Below are positions 34,802 through 43,103 of a stretch of DNA of 64,000 nucleotides, piece by piece. The translations under genes and the position numbers were made by a program. The notes under the pieces are model-generated. The model was not told where the DNA came from, did not search any database, and saw only the letters and a program-made list of their open reading frames with translations. Where the stretch lies: the NCBI GenBank assembly GCA_021413735.1, contig JAIOPV010000209.1, positions 54,173 through 118,172 of the forward strand, given 5' to 3'. Position 1 is the first letter of the stretch, and each line of letters opens with the position of its first letter. The DNA is from Planctomycetota bacterium. Lineage in GTDB: Bacteria; Planctomycetota; Planctomycetia; Gemmatales; Gemmataceae.

Positions 34802-35347
34802 TCAATCGCGGTCGAGGTACATCGCGGCCAACCGCGGCAATCGCCGCCGGGTCTCTTCGCAGTCATCGAAGTCCCAGTTCTCTCCTGTTGGCTCAACCTC
34901 ACCCCGGGCCAGCGATTCCTGAGTGGGCGGATGACGGGCTTCGACGGCCGCGTGGAAAGCGTCGTAATCATCTTTGATACCGGTCGCCTTGAACCACGCT
35001 CGTGTCGCCGGATAGCACTCACAGGAAGCCGCGTCTTCTTCCACCTCCAGATCGGCCAGCGAATCGGGGTTCGCGAGTGCGGCCTGGAAAGCGTCACGAC
35101 CCTGAAGGGTTAGCCAGGAGCGGAAGTCGGTGAATCCGTCGTCGGAGCAACCGCCGTTGATTGTGTACGCGGCCCCCCACAGATCCCAACGGTATGCCTC
35201 GGCCTTCGACAGTTCCCACCAGTGACCGAAATCAGCGATCTCATCCGGGGGCAACTTCGCGAGTTGCTTGGTGAGCCGCTCGACATGTTCATCGAGATCG
35301 GAACGTTTCGAGGACTCGATATGATCCCAAAATTCGTCGCGAGTCAT
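34802..35347 (-). CDS. DUF4240 family protein (paralogue B)
   Basis: 181 residues. Same core as paralogue A (DLWGAAYTINGGCSDDGFTDFRSWL followed by GRDAFQAALANPDSL), but the flanks differ strongly, so duplication is not recent. N-terminal DEFWDHIESS is the usual DUF4240 opening. First gene of the leftward set B-A-methyltransferase. Function unknown. Confidence 0.88.
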   Translation of the reverse strand: MTRDEFWDHIESSKRSDLDEHVERLTKQLAKLPPDEIADFGHWWELSKAEAYRWDLWGAAYTINGGCSDDGFTDFRSWLTLQGRDAFQAALANPDSLADLEVEEDAASCECYPATRAWFKATGIKDDYDAFHAAVEARHPPTQESLARGEVEPTGENWDFDDCEETRRRLPRLAAMYLDRD

Positions 35348-35398
35348 GGCGTTACTTCCGTGAAGCGAATCCGCTCGCGGAGGGAGCGGACCATATTC

Positions 35399-36256
35399 TC
35401 AGTATCCGGCTTTCACTGGCTGCGGCACAGCTCCATTCAGGCTCGGTTCCGGCGGCCACTCCTTCCAGTTGTTCGCCTGCCGCCAGAACGTCAGCGGGTT
35501 GTCGAATACCACTTTCTTGATGTCCGCCTCCGAGTGACCGCGACGCTTCATCTCCTGAATCAACTCCGGCACCGCGAGCGGATCAGACTTACCCCAGTCA
35601 CCGGCCGAGTTCGCCATGATGCGATCCGTGCCCACCATCTCGATGATGTCGCAAGCCCGCGACGGCGTGCATTTCGTCGTGGGGTAAAGTGTCATGCCGC
35701 ACCAGAAGCCGCCATCGAGAGCGAGCTTCACGGTGTGTTCCTCAACGTGGTCGATGCACACGCGGTGCGGCTTCACTCGCGGATCGTTCTTGAGCATATC
35801 CACGATCATCCGCGTGCCCTTGTACTTGTCCTCAAGATGAGGCGTGTGGATCAGGATCAGTTCGTTCGTCTTCGCGGCGAGATCGAGATGCTCCTGAAAG
35901 ATCGTAGCTTCGTTCGCCGTGTTCTTGTTGAGCCCGATTTCGCCGATGCCCAGCACGTTCGGCTTCGACAGAAACTCGGGGATCATCGCGATGACTTCAC
36001 GCGACAGCGAGACGTTCTCGGCTTCCTTGGCGTTGATGCACAGCCAGCAGTAGTGCTTGATGTGGAACAACGCGGCACGTCGCGGTTCGTACTCGGTGAG
36101 TTGGCGGAAGTAGTCGTGAAAGCCGGCTGCGGTTCCGCGGTCGAACCCGGCCCAGAAGGCGGGTTCGCTGATAGCCGCGCACTGAGCGTAGGCCATCCGC
36201 TGGTAGTCGTCGGTGGTCCGCGAGATCATGTGGATATGCGGGTCGATATACTTCAT
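35399..36256 (-). CDS. TatD-like metal-dependent hydrolase
   Basis: 285 residues from ATG 36256 (GAGG nine bases upstream; longer frames lack support). Amidohydrolase-type barrel: N-terminal DPHIHM metal motif, VLGIGEIGLNK, LILIHTPH, VCIDHVEE and a final IMANSAGDWGKSDPLAV block that gives the last metal Asp. The family is broad (TatD nucleases and lactonase-like enzymes), so the substrate is open. The set of His/Glu/Asp positions appears complete. Single gene. Confidence 0.8.
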   Translation of the reverse strand: MKYIDPHIHMISRTTDDYQRMAYAQCAAISEPAFWAGFDRGTAAGFHDYFRQLTEYEPRRAALFHIKHYCWLCINAKEAENVSLSREVIAMIPEFLSKPNVLGIGEIGLNKNTANEATIFQEHLDLAAKTNELILIHTPHLEDKYKGTRMIVDMLKNDPRVKPHRVCIDHVEEHTVKLALDGGFWCGMTLYPTTKCTPSRACDIIEMVGTDRIMANSAGDWGKSDPLAVPELIQEMKRRGHSEADIKKVVFDNPLTFWRQANNWKEWPPEPSLNGAVPQPVKAGY

Positions 36257-36309
36257 GGTGATTTCCTCTGGGGAGATGTGTTCAGTATACCCGGTGAAGG
36301 CCCGTAAAG

Positions 36310-36339
36310 AAAAAAGCCCACGGACATCCGTCCGTGGGC
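36310..36339 (-). terminator. Rho-independent terminator
   Basis: A perfect 10-bp stem (36316-36325 with 36330-36339, GCCCACGGAC) and a 4-nt loop, followed on the minus strand by six Ts. It lies 17 nt downstream of the zinc-ribbon protein gene that ends at 36357. Confidence 0.9.
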
Positions 36340-36356
36340 TTTCAATGCCACAAGTC

Positions 36357-37655
36357 TTACCCTTCGACCGCCTCCAGCAAATCAGAGATCGCACCGCGAA
36401 CGCTCCGCACCGCTCGCCAATACACGCCAATCACCACCAACCAACTCAGCATCAACACGGCTTGCTCATAGAACTTCGTGTTGGCGTTCGCCAGCAACGG
36501 ACGACCCGTCTGCTTCGCATACACCAGCCAGCCCATCGTCGCAGCGGTCGCCGCAAATGTCACAATAAGCACCAAGAAACCAACCGCTTTGGCGGCGCCC
36601 GGCCGCTTCAACGTCACACCGCTCACCGCCAAACCCGTCAGGAACCAGAACTCCGCCGCCGGGAGCGAAATCAACAGTGCATAGCGGGTATACGGGTACT
36701 CCTCCGGGAACAGATTGAAGCAGGCGACGCTCCCAACTAACGCCGCCACCGCAATCAGCGTGAACAGGCCACTCAACGCGAACATGCCCTTCGCTCCGCT
36801 GCTTCGCGGCGCTGCTCCGCACGTCAACCGACCAAAGCCCAGGAACAAGCCCCCGAAGACGAGAGGCACGCCGTAAGCCACCAAGTCCACCAGTTCTTCC
36901 TTGGAGAGCTTGATCGCCCCAGCCTCGGACGTATTGACGTACCCCGCGATAGTGATCCAACCTTCGCCCGGCCCCTTCGGCAACTCAACTCCACCCTTCA
37001 GGCAGGCGGCCTTTGCGAAGCCCACGATCCCAGGCGCGGTCAGCATCAGCAAGCCCAGCATCACCCAGAACAGCCCGCCACGAGTTCTGCGCCAGCCCGG
37101 AATCGTCGCGAACACATCGCTGCCACGGCCGTCGTCTCCCGCGCTGGTCTTCGCGATGGCCGCGCCACCGCCACCAAGCGGTGCGCCACCGCCCAGAGGT
37201 CGAGGCCCCCCGCCGAGCCGAGACAGGGATTCGCGGCCCGGACGAGGTGGCGGTGTCATCGGGAACGGATCGAACCCTGGCGACGAAGGAGCGCGAACCG
37301 AAGGAAACACGGGTGCGGCTGGTGGAGACACCGGCGGCGGGAACGCTGGCGGCGGAAACGCATTCGGCCGTGGGGCCATTCCGGGAGGGTCCGCTCCCCA
37401 ATCGGCTGGACTCGCAACCGCTGGCGGCGGTCCGGGTCGCGATGTCGGCACCATCCCGACACCGGCATCGTCGTCGTCATCCAGCGGCGATCTACCCTGT
37501 GGAGGCTGCATCGGAGCGGGCGCGGGTTCTGGTTCATCGCCCGTCGGAACGGGAACCGGTTCCGAGCAGTACGGGCACTTCACCCGCTTGCCAGCGGATT
37601 CATCGCGGGCACGGAACCGTTTTCCACAAGACGGACAACCCAATGTAATGGGCAT
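36357..37655 (-). CDS. Zinc-ribbon, Pro-rich, multi-pass membrane protein
   Basis: 432 residues from ATG 37655. The N-terminal zinc ribbon has CPSCGKRFRA then CPYC (four cysteines, residues 7-30). About 150 residues rich in Pro, Gly and Ala follow, then a C-terminal block with five or six hydrophobic helices. The layout is the same as the next gene upstream. This architecture (zinc finger + disordered linker + membrane block) is common in planctomycetes and functionally uncharacterised. Confidence 0.7.
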   Translation of the reverse strand: MPITLGCPSCGKRFRARDESAGKRVKCPYCSEPVPVPTGDEPEPAPAPMQPPQGRSPLDDDDDAGVGMVPTSRPGPPPAVASPADWGADPPGMAPRPNAFPPPAFPPPVSPPAAPVFPSVRAPSSPGFDPFPMTPPPRPGRESLSRLGGGPRPLGGGAPLGGGGAAIAKTSAGDDGRGSDVFATIPGWRRTRGGLFWVMLGLLMLTAPGIVGFAKAACLKGGVELPKGPGEGWITIAGYVNTSEAGAIKLSKEELVDLVAYGVPLVFGGLFLGFGRLTCGAAPRSSGAKGMFALSGLFTLIAVAALVGSVACFNLFPEEYPYTRYALLISLPAAEFWFLTGLAVSGVTLKRPGAAKAVGFLVLIVTFAATAATMGWLVYAKQTGRPLLANANTKFYEQAVLMLSWLVVIGVYWRAVRSVRGAISDLLEAVEG

Positions 37656-37783
37656 GACGTTTTCCCATGAGAGATCGCGGGCCGGCGTCCCGACAATGGT
37701 AAGCGGACGGCGGTCACGGAGAAACCCCGCTTGGCGAAAATGACAGACAACCGGAATCATCCGCACCGGAATCAACGGACAAG

Positions 37784-39052
37784 TCACTCGTCACGATCCG
37801 GTCTCCAAGCGCTCGCCGCGTGTTGCGCGGCCACATGCAGGCTGAGATTCAACAGCAGATAAACCAGCGTGACGACGTAGAACACGAGAATCGCAGCCGC
37901 CCCCGCCAGGAAGCTATCGCCCGGATTCGTCCGAGGAACCGGGTTGCGTGACGGTGTGGGCGGTGAGGGCGAGTCGAACGATCTCGAATACGCAATGACG
38001 ACCAGCACCAGATAACACATTCCCAGAACCTGACATACGAGGTTCACGGACCCTACTCGATCCCGAAGCGACCGGCTCGGCATCGCCCCACTCACCAGAC
38101 CCAGGTTGATGATCGCCCCGCTATCCGCGTACCAACGTGTGGCCAGTGCGATGATGAACGCAAGGCCGCCGATCTTGGCCGACGATTCGCTGCTGGAGGT
38201 GCTCTTCAGAAATCCACTGTCGGGACTGAACGCCAGGAATCCAATTCCGAAAAGCAACGTCAAGACATTGACCCAGCCCAGCAACGCGACGGTCGCGGAT
38301 GCCATCGACCCCATGCGATCTTCGGGAATGTTCGCCTGCTCCGTCCGCCCCACCGCGACCAGAGCAGATCCAATCACCGCGACACCAACACACACCACCG
38401 AAACAAAGATGCGTACTTGCTTCGTGACGGTATCTCCGGTCGTTCCGTTAATCACAGAGTCGGCCGTGATGACCCCGAAGATGAGTTGAGTCATGAACAG
38501 AACGGTTATCGCAACAAGCTCGACAATGATGCCGATGCACACCCTGCGGCTTCCGTTGCCGAACGACCTCCAGGGATTTACTCGCGGTGCCGACGATCGC
38601 TTGGCCTTGGGCCGCTCGTTCATCTCGTCCCAGGCAGGGATCGGAACGGGAGACGGCTCGGGTGCCTTCCTCGGAGGCTCCGCTTCCCTGGGTGGGAGCG
38701 GAACCGGAGACGGCTCGGGGGGCTTAGCTTCCTTGGGCGGAACCGGCTCCGGCGTGCTGAAGTCTTCCCAGTCAGCAACCGGAACGGCAAGAGGAGCGGC
38801 ATCTGCGGACGCGGACCGAATGACTTCGGCGACGGGCAGAGGGCTTTCGGGAACCGCTCCCGGTACGCTCACGACCTCCGCGACGTAAAGCGGTTCTTCG
38901 ACGGGTTGGGGCTTCTCGACGGGGCGGGGCTTCTCGACGCTTCGAGTATTAAATGCTTTCGTGCAGAAGCCGCAAATGATTGACCCGTCTGGCCGCAACC
39001 TCTCGACGCGAACTTCGTACTCGCAATGCGGACAGACGTATTGCCGTGGCAT
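37784..39052 (-). CDS. Zinc-ribbon, Pro-rich, multi-pass membrane protein (second)
   Basis: 422 residues. N-terminal CPHC then CGFC (Cys at about 8, 11, 28, 31) forms a zinc ribbon. A long Pro/Glu linker with repeated PSPVP and KPRPVEKPQP-type units covers about 40-165. Five hydrophobic helices follow from about 173 to the end. It shares only architecture, not close sequence, with the downstream protein. Start at the ATG 39052. A membrane sensor or scaffold is conceivable. Confidence 0.7.
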   Translation of the reverse strand: MPRQYVCPHCEYEVRVERLRPDGSIICGFCTKAFNTRSVEKPRPVEKPQPVEEPLYVAEVVSVPGAVPESPLPVAEVIRSASADAAPLAVPVADWEDFSTPEPVPPKEAKPPEPSPVPLPPREAEPPRKAPEPSPVPIPAWDEMNERPKAKRSSAPRVNPWRSFGNGSRRVCIGIIVELVAITVLFMTQLIFGVITADSVINGTTGDTVTKQVRIFVSVVCVGVAVIGSALVAVGRTEQANIPEDRMGSMASATVALLGWVNVLTLLFGIGFLAFSPDSGFLKSTSSSESSAKIGGLAFIIALATRWYADSGAIINLGLVSGAMPSRSLRDRVGSVNLVCQVLGMCYLVLVVIAYSRSFDSPSPPTPSRNPVPRTNPGDSFLAGAAAILVFYVVTLVYLLLNLSLHVAAQHAASAWRPDRDE

Positions 39053-39119
39053 GGGCGATCTCGGCAGGCGTGATGCGATTTTGGCCTTCGCCGCTTACGG
39101 CGTTGCATACCGGATTGTT

Positions 39120-39380
39120 TCAGAACCGGGGGCTGGGGCGCTTCCATTCCGGGTCGTAGGCGAGCGAGAAGAGTTTCTGGATCAGTTCGGCCTTGTTCGG
39201 TGCCGCAGACATCAAAATGCCGAGCGCCTTGTGGATCTTCTCGGTGCGAGCGTCGGCTGTCAGTGAGTCGAGGTCTGCGCCGCGACCGACACGGTCGAGG
39301 ATGCCGGCGAGGTCGAGCAACTTGCAGCGAGCTTCGAGGAAGAACTGTTCGAGAGCACGCGGAGCAGGTAGCGGGTTCAT
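39120..39380 (-). CDS. Small helical hypothetical protein
   Basis: 86 residues from ATG 39380; a GTG at 39425 would add 15 residues and overlap larE. No signal peptide. Alternating hydrophobic/charged helices (LEQFFLEARCKLLDLAGILDRV) and a Pro/Arg tail. It lies just downstream of larE, probably on the same transcript. Family not recognised, although similar short proteins occur in planctomycetes. Confidence 0.55.
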   Translation of the reverse strand: MNPLPAPRALEQFFLEARCKLLDLAGILDRVGRGADLDSLTADARTEKIHKALGILMSAAPNKAELIQKLFSLAYDPEWKRPSPRF

Positions 39381-39414
39381 GGCTGTGGAGGGGTAGGTTG
39401 TCGGTGAGGGTTTC

Positions 39415-40275
39415 TCAGCGTCCACTATACACGCGACGCAGTTCCAGAGGTACGAGTTCGTTCATGCTGCCGGAGCGGAAACCGTCGAGGTCGATGGTGA
39501 TGAACTTGAACCCGAGGCGACTGAACTCGCGGGTCAGCTCTGCTCGCACGGGATCGGATGTGAGCCTGGAAATTTCGCTCACGGGCACTTCGATGCGAGC
39601 CAGATCGGCCTCATGATGACGCACGCGACACTCACGCAAACCCAGCGATCGCAGGAACGTTTCCGCAGCTTCGACGCGAGCCGTGCGTTCAGGCGTGACC
39701 GCTAACCCCGGAGCCAGCCGACTCGACAAACACGGCGACGCGGGCTTATCCCACGTTGGCAACTCCCAGTGCTGTGCGAGCGCGCGAACGTCAGCTTTCG
39801 TGAAGCCCGCGATCTGCAATGGATGTCGCACGGAATGCTCGGCAGCGGCAAGCAATCCCGGGCGGTAGTCGCCGAGGTCGTCGAGGTTCGCGCCGCTCAC
39901 CATGAAGGGGACGCCGAGTTCCGGCAGGATGCGTTCGACGGTCGAATACAGTTCGGTCTTGCAGTGGTAGCAACGGCTGCCGTCGTTCTTGAGGTAATCG
40001 GGGTTCTCGAACTCGCGAGTTGGAACGACGATGTGGCGAATGCCGATGAGGGCGGCGAGTCGCCTGGCGTCGGCGAGTTCGGCACGCGCAACGCTTCCGC
40101 TGTCGGCTGTCACTGCGACCGCCTTGTCGCCGAGCGCGAGGAATGCCGCTTTCGCGACGACGGTGCTGTCGATACCGCCGCTGAACGCGACCGCAACGCC
40201 CGGCAGTTCCGCGAGTGTGCCGAGCAGCCGATCCCGCTTCGTGACGAGTTCAGGAGAGAGTTCGATGCTTGCCAT
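39415..40275 (-). CDS. larE: ATP-dependent sacrificial sulfur transferase LarE
   Basis: 286 residues. PP-loop FSGGIDST at residues 31-38, then a middle domain with RCYHCKTELY, and the sulfur-donor region KPASPCLSSR with Cys182 (corresponding to the sacrificial Cys176 of Lactiplantibacillus LarE). LarE adds sulfur to pyridinium biscarboxylate during synthesis of the nickel-pincer cofactor of lactate racemase. LarB and LarC are not in this window. The Cys is present, so single-turnover chemistry is expected. Confidence 0.93.
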   Translation of the reverse strand: MASIELSPELVTKRDRLLGTLAELPGVAVAFSGGIDSTVVAKAAFLALGDKAVAVTADSGSVARAELADARRLAALIGIRHIVVPTREFENPDYLKNDGSRCYHCKTELYSTVERILPELGVPFMVSGANLDDLGDYRPGLLAAAEHSVRHPLQIAGFTKADVRALAQHWELPTWDKPASPCLSSRLAPGLAVTPERTARVEAAETFLRSLGLRECRVRHHEADLARIEVPVSEISRLTSDPVRAELTREFSRLGFKFITIDLDGFRSGSMNELVPLELRRVYSGR

Positions 40276-40311
40276 ATCTCAATTGTACCGGGCGAACGGT
40301 TCGTCGCGCGA

Positions 40312-40764
40312 TCAACTCGCGTGCGGCTTCACCGTGAGAACGGGACACGGAGCCTCTCGAATGATGCGTTCAGCCTGACTCCCCAGAATCAGATGCGCCA
40401 ACCCCGTGCGACCATGGGTGCCGACGCACAGCAGATCGGCCTTCAGATCGCCCGCGGCGGCAACGATCTCGGAAACCGGCGATCCGATTCGCACTTCCAC
40501 ACGCGGCTTCAAGCGAGCGAGGTTTTCGCGTTCGATCAGGTTTGCGAGACCGGTCTTGGCGGCGTCGCTGAGTTGGCTGAGGTCTGGGCCTGGAAGCGGC
40601 GTTGGCATCACCGCGTCGGGCATCGCGAGGGCGAGGTCTTGCACGACGTGAAGAAGAATCAGTTCGGCACTGAACTTGTCGGCAAGCTCAGCCGCGAGCC
40701 GAACGGCTGGTGTGGAACAGTCGCCGAAGTCGGTCGGAACGAGGATGCGACGGATGGGGAGCAT
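40312..40764 (-). CDS. Universal stress protein A family
   Basis: 150 residues from ATG 40764. Rossmann-like USP fold: N-terminal RRILVPTDFG, then LLCVGTHGRTGLAHLILGSQAERI, which matches the ATP-binding G-2X-G-9X-G-S pattern, and a final CPVLTV. Cytoplasmic; USPs support survival under stress and may bind ATP. It is independent of its neighbours apart from orientation. Confidence 0.93.
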   Translation of the reverse strand: MLPIRRILVPTDFGDCSTPAVRLAAELADKFSAELILLHVVQDLALAMPDAVMPTPLPGPDLSQLSDAAKTGLANLIERENLARLKPRVEVRIGSPVSEIVAAAGDLKADLLCVGTHGRTGLAHLILGSQAERIIREAPCPVLTVKPHAS

Positions 40765-40793
40765 GGTGAACCTCCGTTTGGGACGAAGGTATT

Positions 40794-41639
40794 TTATCCC
40801 CTTCCGTGCGTTATGGCGTAGTAACGTTCGCGGATCGTGCGTGTGATCGGTCCCTCGGTGCCGCTGCCGATGTCCTTTCCGTCCACGCGAACGATGCCGA
40901 TTACCCCACACGCCGTACCCGCAATGAACGCCTCTTCAGATGCGTACAGGTCGTCTGCCTTCACGCCGTATTCGACCACAATCTGCCCGAGTTCCCCAGC
41001 GAACGCAGCGACGGCGTATCCCGTCACATCCCTCGGTTGATCGCCCGCCACAACGAGCGCCCCGTCTTTCACCAGGAACAAGAATCCCTCAGTGGTGCCG
41101 ACGAGTCGCTTGGCGTGGTTGGTGAGAATCGCTTCGAGACAGCCGTGCTTGAGTGCGTGCTGTTTCGCAAGGATTGTGTGCGGTTGGCCGAGCGTGCGAA
41201 CGCCATTCGCGGGGTGATCGGTGTCGAGCGGCGTTGGGAAGATGACCGCGTGCAATCCGTGGCCGTAGAGTTCATCCGGGAACGGCCGATACTCTTCCGT
41301 GATGATGACGACCTGCGGAACGACCTTGCGGGGATCAGGGCCGATGGTGCCCGGACCACGACTGACGATCACGCGAATGTAGCCGTCCGTGCGGTTGTTG
41401 GCTTTCGCGGTGGCGTCGATGGCGACCGTGAATTCTTCGCGTGACAATGGGATATCAATGCCAAGCGTTTCGGCAGCGGTGAACAGCGCGTTGATGTGGT
41501 CGGCAGGTCGGAAGAGTTTGCCGTCGAAGATGCGGAGATGTTCCCAGACGCCGTCGCCGTAGAGGAAGCCGTGATCGAACGGGCTAACTCGTGCGTTGGT
41601 TTTGTCGGTCAGCGTGCCGTTGATCCACAGGAGGGACAT
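40794..41639 (-). CDS. Class IV aminotransferase-fold protein lacking the PLP lysine
   Basis: 281 residues. The fold is clear: LLWINGTLTD, SPFDHGFLYGDGVWEHLRI, VSRGPGTIG, and a C-terminal SSEEAFIAGTACGVIGIVRVDG region that match D-alanine and branched-chain aminotransferases. At the expected PLP position the family has K-[TS]-x-N-Y-L, but here it reads VRTLGQPHTIL, so Lys is Arg and Asn-Tyr is Gly-Gln. The E-G-x-x-x-N block is also altered (GTTEGFLFLV). It therefore probably does not transaminate. Cofactor binding or a lyase-like function is possible. Same strand as the USP gene. Confidence 0.75.
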   Translation of the reverse strand: MSLLWINGTLTDKTNARVSPFDHGFLYGDGVWEHLRIFDGKLFRPADHINALFTAAETLGIDIPLSREEFTVAIDATAKANNRTDGYIRVIVSRGPGTIGPDPRKVVPQVVIITEEYRPFPDELYGHGLHAVIFPTPLDTDHPANGVRTLGQPHTILAKQHALKHGCLEAILTNHAKRLVGTTEGFLFLVKDGALVVAGDQPRDVTGYAVAAFAGELGQIVVEYGVKADDLYASEEAFIAGTACGVIGIVRVDGKDIGSGTEGPITRTIRERYYAITHGRG

Positions 41640-41660
41640 AGTTCATTCCATCTCGCGGCG

Positions 41661-41981
41661 TTACTCCCGCATTCCCGCCTCGCGTTCAAATTCGAGACGC
41701 CATTGTTCAAGTTGCCCCGCAAGGTCTGGGCGGTGCACCCAATAGCAATCGCCAAACAACTCCGTCATCGCCCAGTCCCAGGACAAATTGTGGAAGACAA
41801 GTCCGCGATGCGGCTCCGTCGGCCCTTCGTAGGGATAGCGGTCAAGAGCCTTACGCTCGGCCTCCTCAGACGTGTGGTTACCGAACCGCACAATGCACCA
41901 CGCGAACAAACGGCGTTCGTTCGCGAGGTACCGGTTGTACTCTGCCTCGTTTGGCCATGCGCTGTTGCTCGGTTCTGCCAT
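41661..41981 (-). CDS. Hypothetical aromatic-rich protein
   Basis: 106 residues; no signal peptide. Trp, Tyr and Phe are frequent (LFAWCIVRFGNHTSEEAERKAL, NLSWDWAMTELFGDCYW). Probably cytoplasmic and compact. The family is not recognised; similar short proteins with DWAM-like words occur in planctomycetes near SMI1 or TIGR02996 genes. The start is an ATG. Confidence 0.55.
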   Translation of the reverse strand: MAEPSNSAWPNEAEYNRYLANERRLFAWCIVRFGNHTSEEAERKALDRYPYEGPTEPHRGLVFHNLSWDWAMTELFGDCYWVHRPDLAGQLEQWRLEFEREAGMRE

Positions 41982-42071
41982 GCGTCTTTATCCGGCAGCG
42001 GATTTCGGCGGAATCGACTCGCGTTCATCGAGGATTGCATGGCGGTGCCGGGCGATTTGCGTCATCCGGCC

Positions 42072-43100
42072 TCACCCAGTGCGAGCGGATGGACTGCGAG
42101 TGATCGTCACGCCTTGGGATCGAATCTTGAGCAATGCTTTCACTTCGTCTTCGGTCAGCAACACGCCGGATAACTCGACTTCTTCCAACTTCGCGAACCA
42201 AGGCGAACGGAACAGGGTTTTCCAGTCCTTGAACGACGTGAACATCTGTGGTTGAGGATCCATGTACTCGCAACAGAAGTCTTTGTACCGGAGTGTTCGC
42301 AATCGTGGGAATCGTTCTGACTTGGCGAGATTCTTCACGAAGTCTTCAGTGTCGTACCCCGCGTGTATGTTCAACGCTTCGAGCGGGTGTTTGGGACCGG
42401 TGAAGAGCTTCGCGTTCGGCGCGGATGGTCCGGTCAACTGACGGAGGCGGGGGCACAACGCGAGAAGTCGAGCGGTTTCACCATCTTCGTGGTAACCGCC
42501 TTTGCCAAGCACCGTGTTTTGGCTCTGCTCGATTGAAACTCTGTCGAGATAGGGGAACGATACTTTGCCTGTTGTGAGTGGCACGAGTGAAAGGTGCAAC
42601 GTTCCATTGGTTTGTGGGTGATCGTCGTATGCATCCAGATCGAGAGTCCAGAGGACGGCTGCGATTTTGGGATCGCAAATGAAATCCAACACAGGCGATA
42701 GGCCATGTTCTTCAAGCCAAAGGTTGCCCTTGTACTGGAACTGCCACAACCCACGGTCAAAGGTTGTCCACAGAGTTTCTCGCCAACCACGCTCGAGATC
42801 GGGACGTGTCTCGACTTTCTTCGCAATCGTGGCGAAATCGCGTTGCAACTCGCCCATCATCGACAGCCACGGTCCCGAACACGCCTTCCGCAACTCATTC
42901 ATGCGGACGAGCGGTTTCCGACGGCCGCGAGCCACAAGCAATCGCACATACTCGGCACGCGGATCGGAGCGGTCGTCGAGCCAATCGGCGTAAACGAGTT
43001 TTGCGGTCTTGTCGGTCGGTGACGCGACGATGCCGAGGAGCAACGCACGCTCCTCGGCATCGGGAAATTCGGATTCGAGGAACTCCGTCACGCGGTCCAT
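42072..43100 (-). CDS. TIGR02996 domain-containing protein
   Basis: 342 residues. The TIGR02996 domain (about residues 14-60; DKTAKLVYADWLDDRSDPRAEYVRL) is a signature of Gemmata-type planctomycetes, where it occurs in dozens of proteins, usually with leucine-rich-like repeats. The remainder here has leucine-spaced strands (TLDLDAYDDH, LEALNIHAG, RLRTLRYKD, LEEVELSGVLL) that look like degenerate LRRs. It is 3 nt from the XPB helicase gene and likely co-transcribed. Confidence 0.85.
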   Translation of the reverse strand: MDRVTEFLESEFPDAEERALLLGIVASPTDKTAKLVYADWLDDRSDPRAEYVRLLVARGRRKPLVRMNELRKACSGPWLSMMGELQRDFATIAKKVETRPDLERGWRETLWTTFDRGLWQFQYKGNLWLEEHGLSPVLDFICDPKIAAVLWTLDLDAYDDHPQTNGTLHLSLVPLTTGKVSFPYLDRVSIEQSQNTVLGKGGYHEDGETARLLALCPRLRQLTGPSAPNAKLFTGPKHPLEALNIHAGYDTEDFVKNLAKSERFPRLRTLRYKDFCCEYMDPQPQMFTSFKDWKTLFRSPWFAKLEEVELSGVLLTEDEVKALLKIRSQGVTITRSPSARTG

Positions 43101-43103
43101 CTC

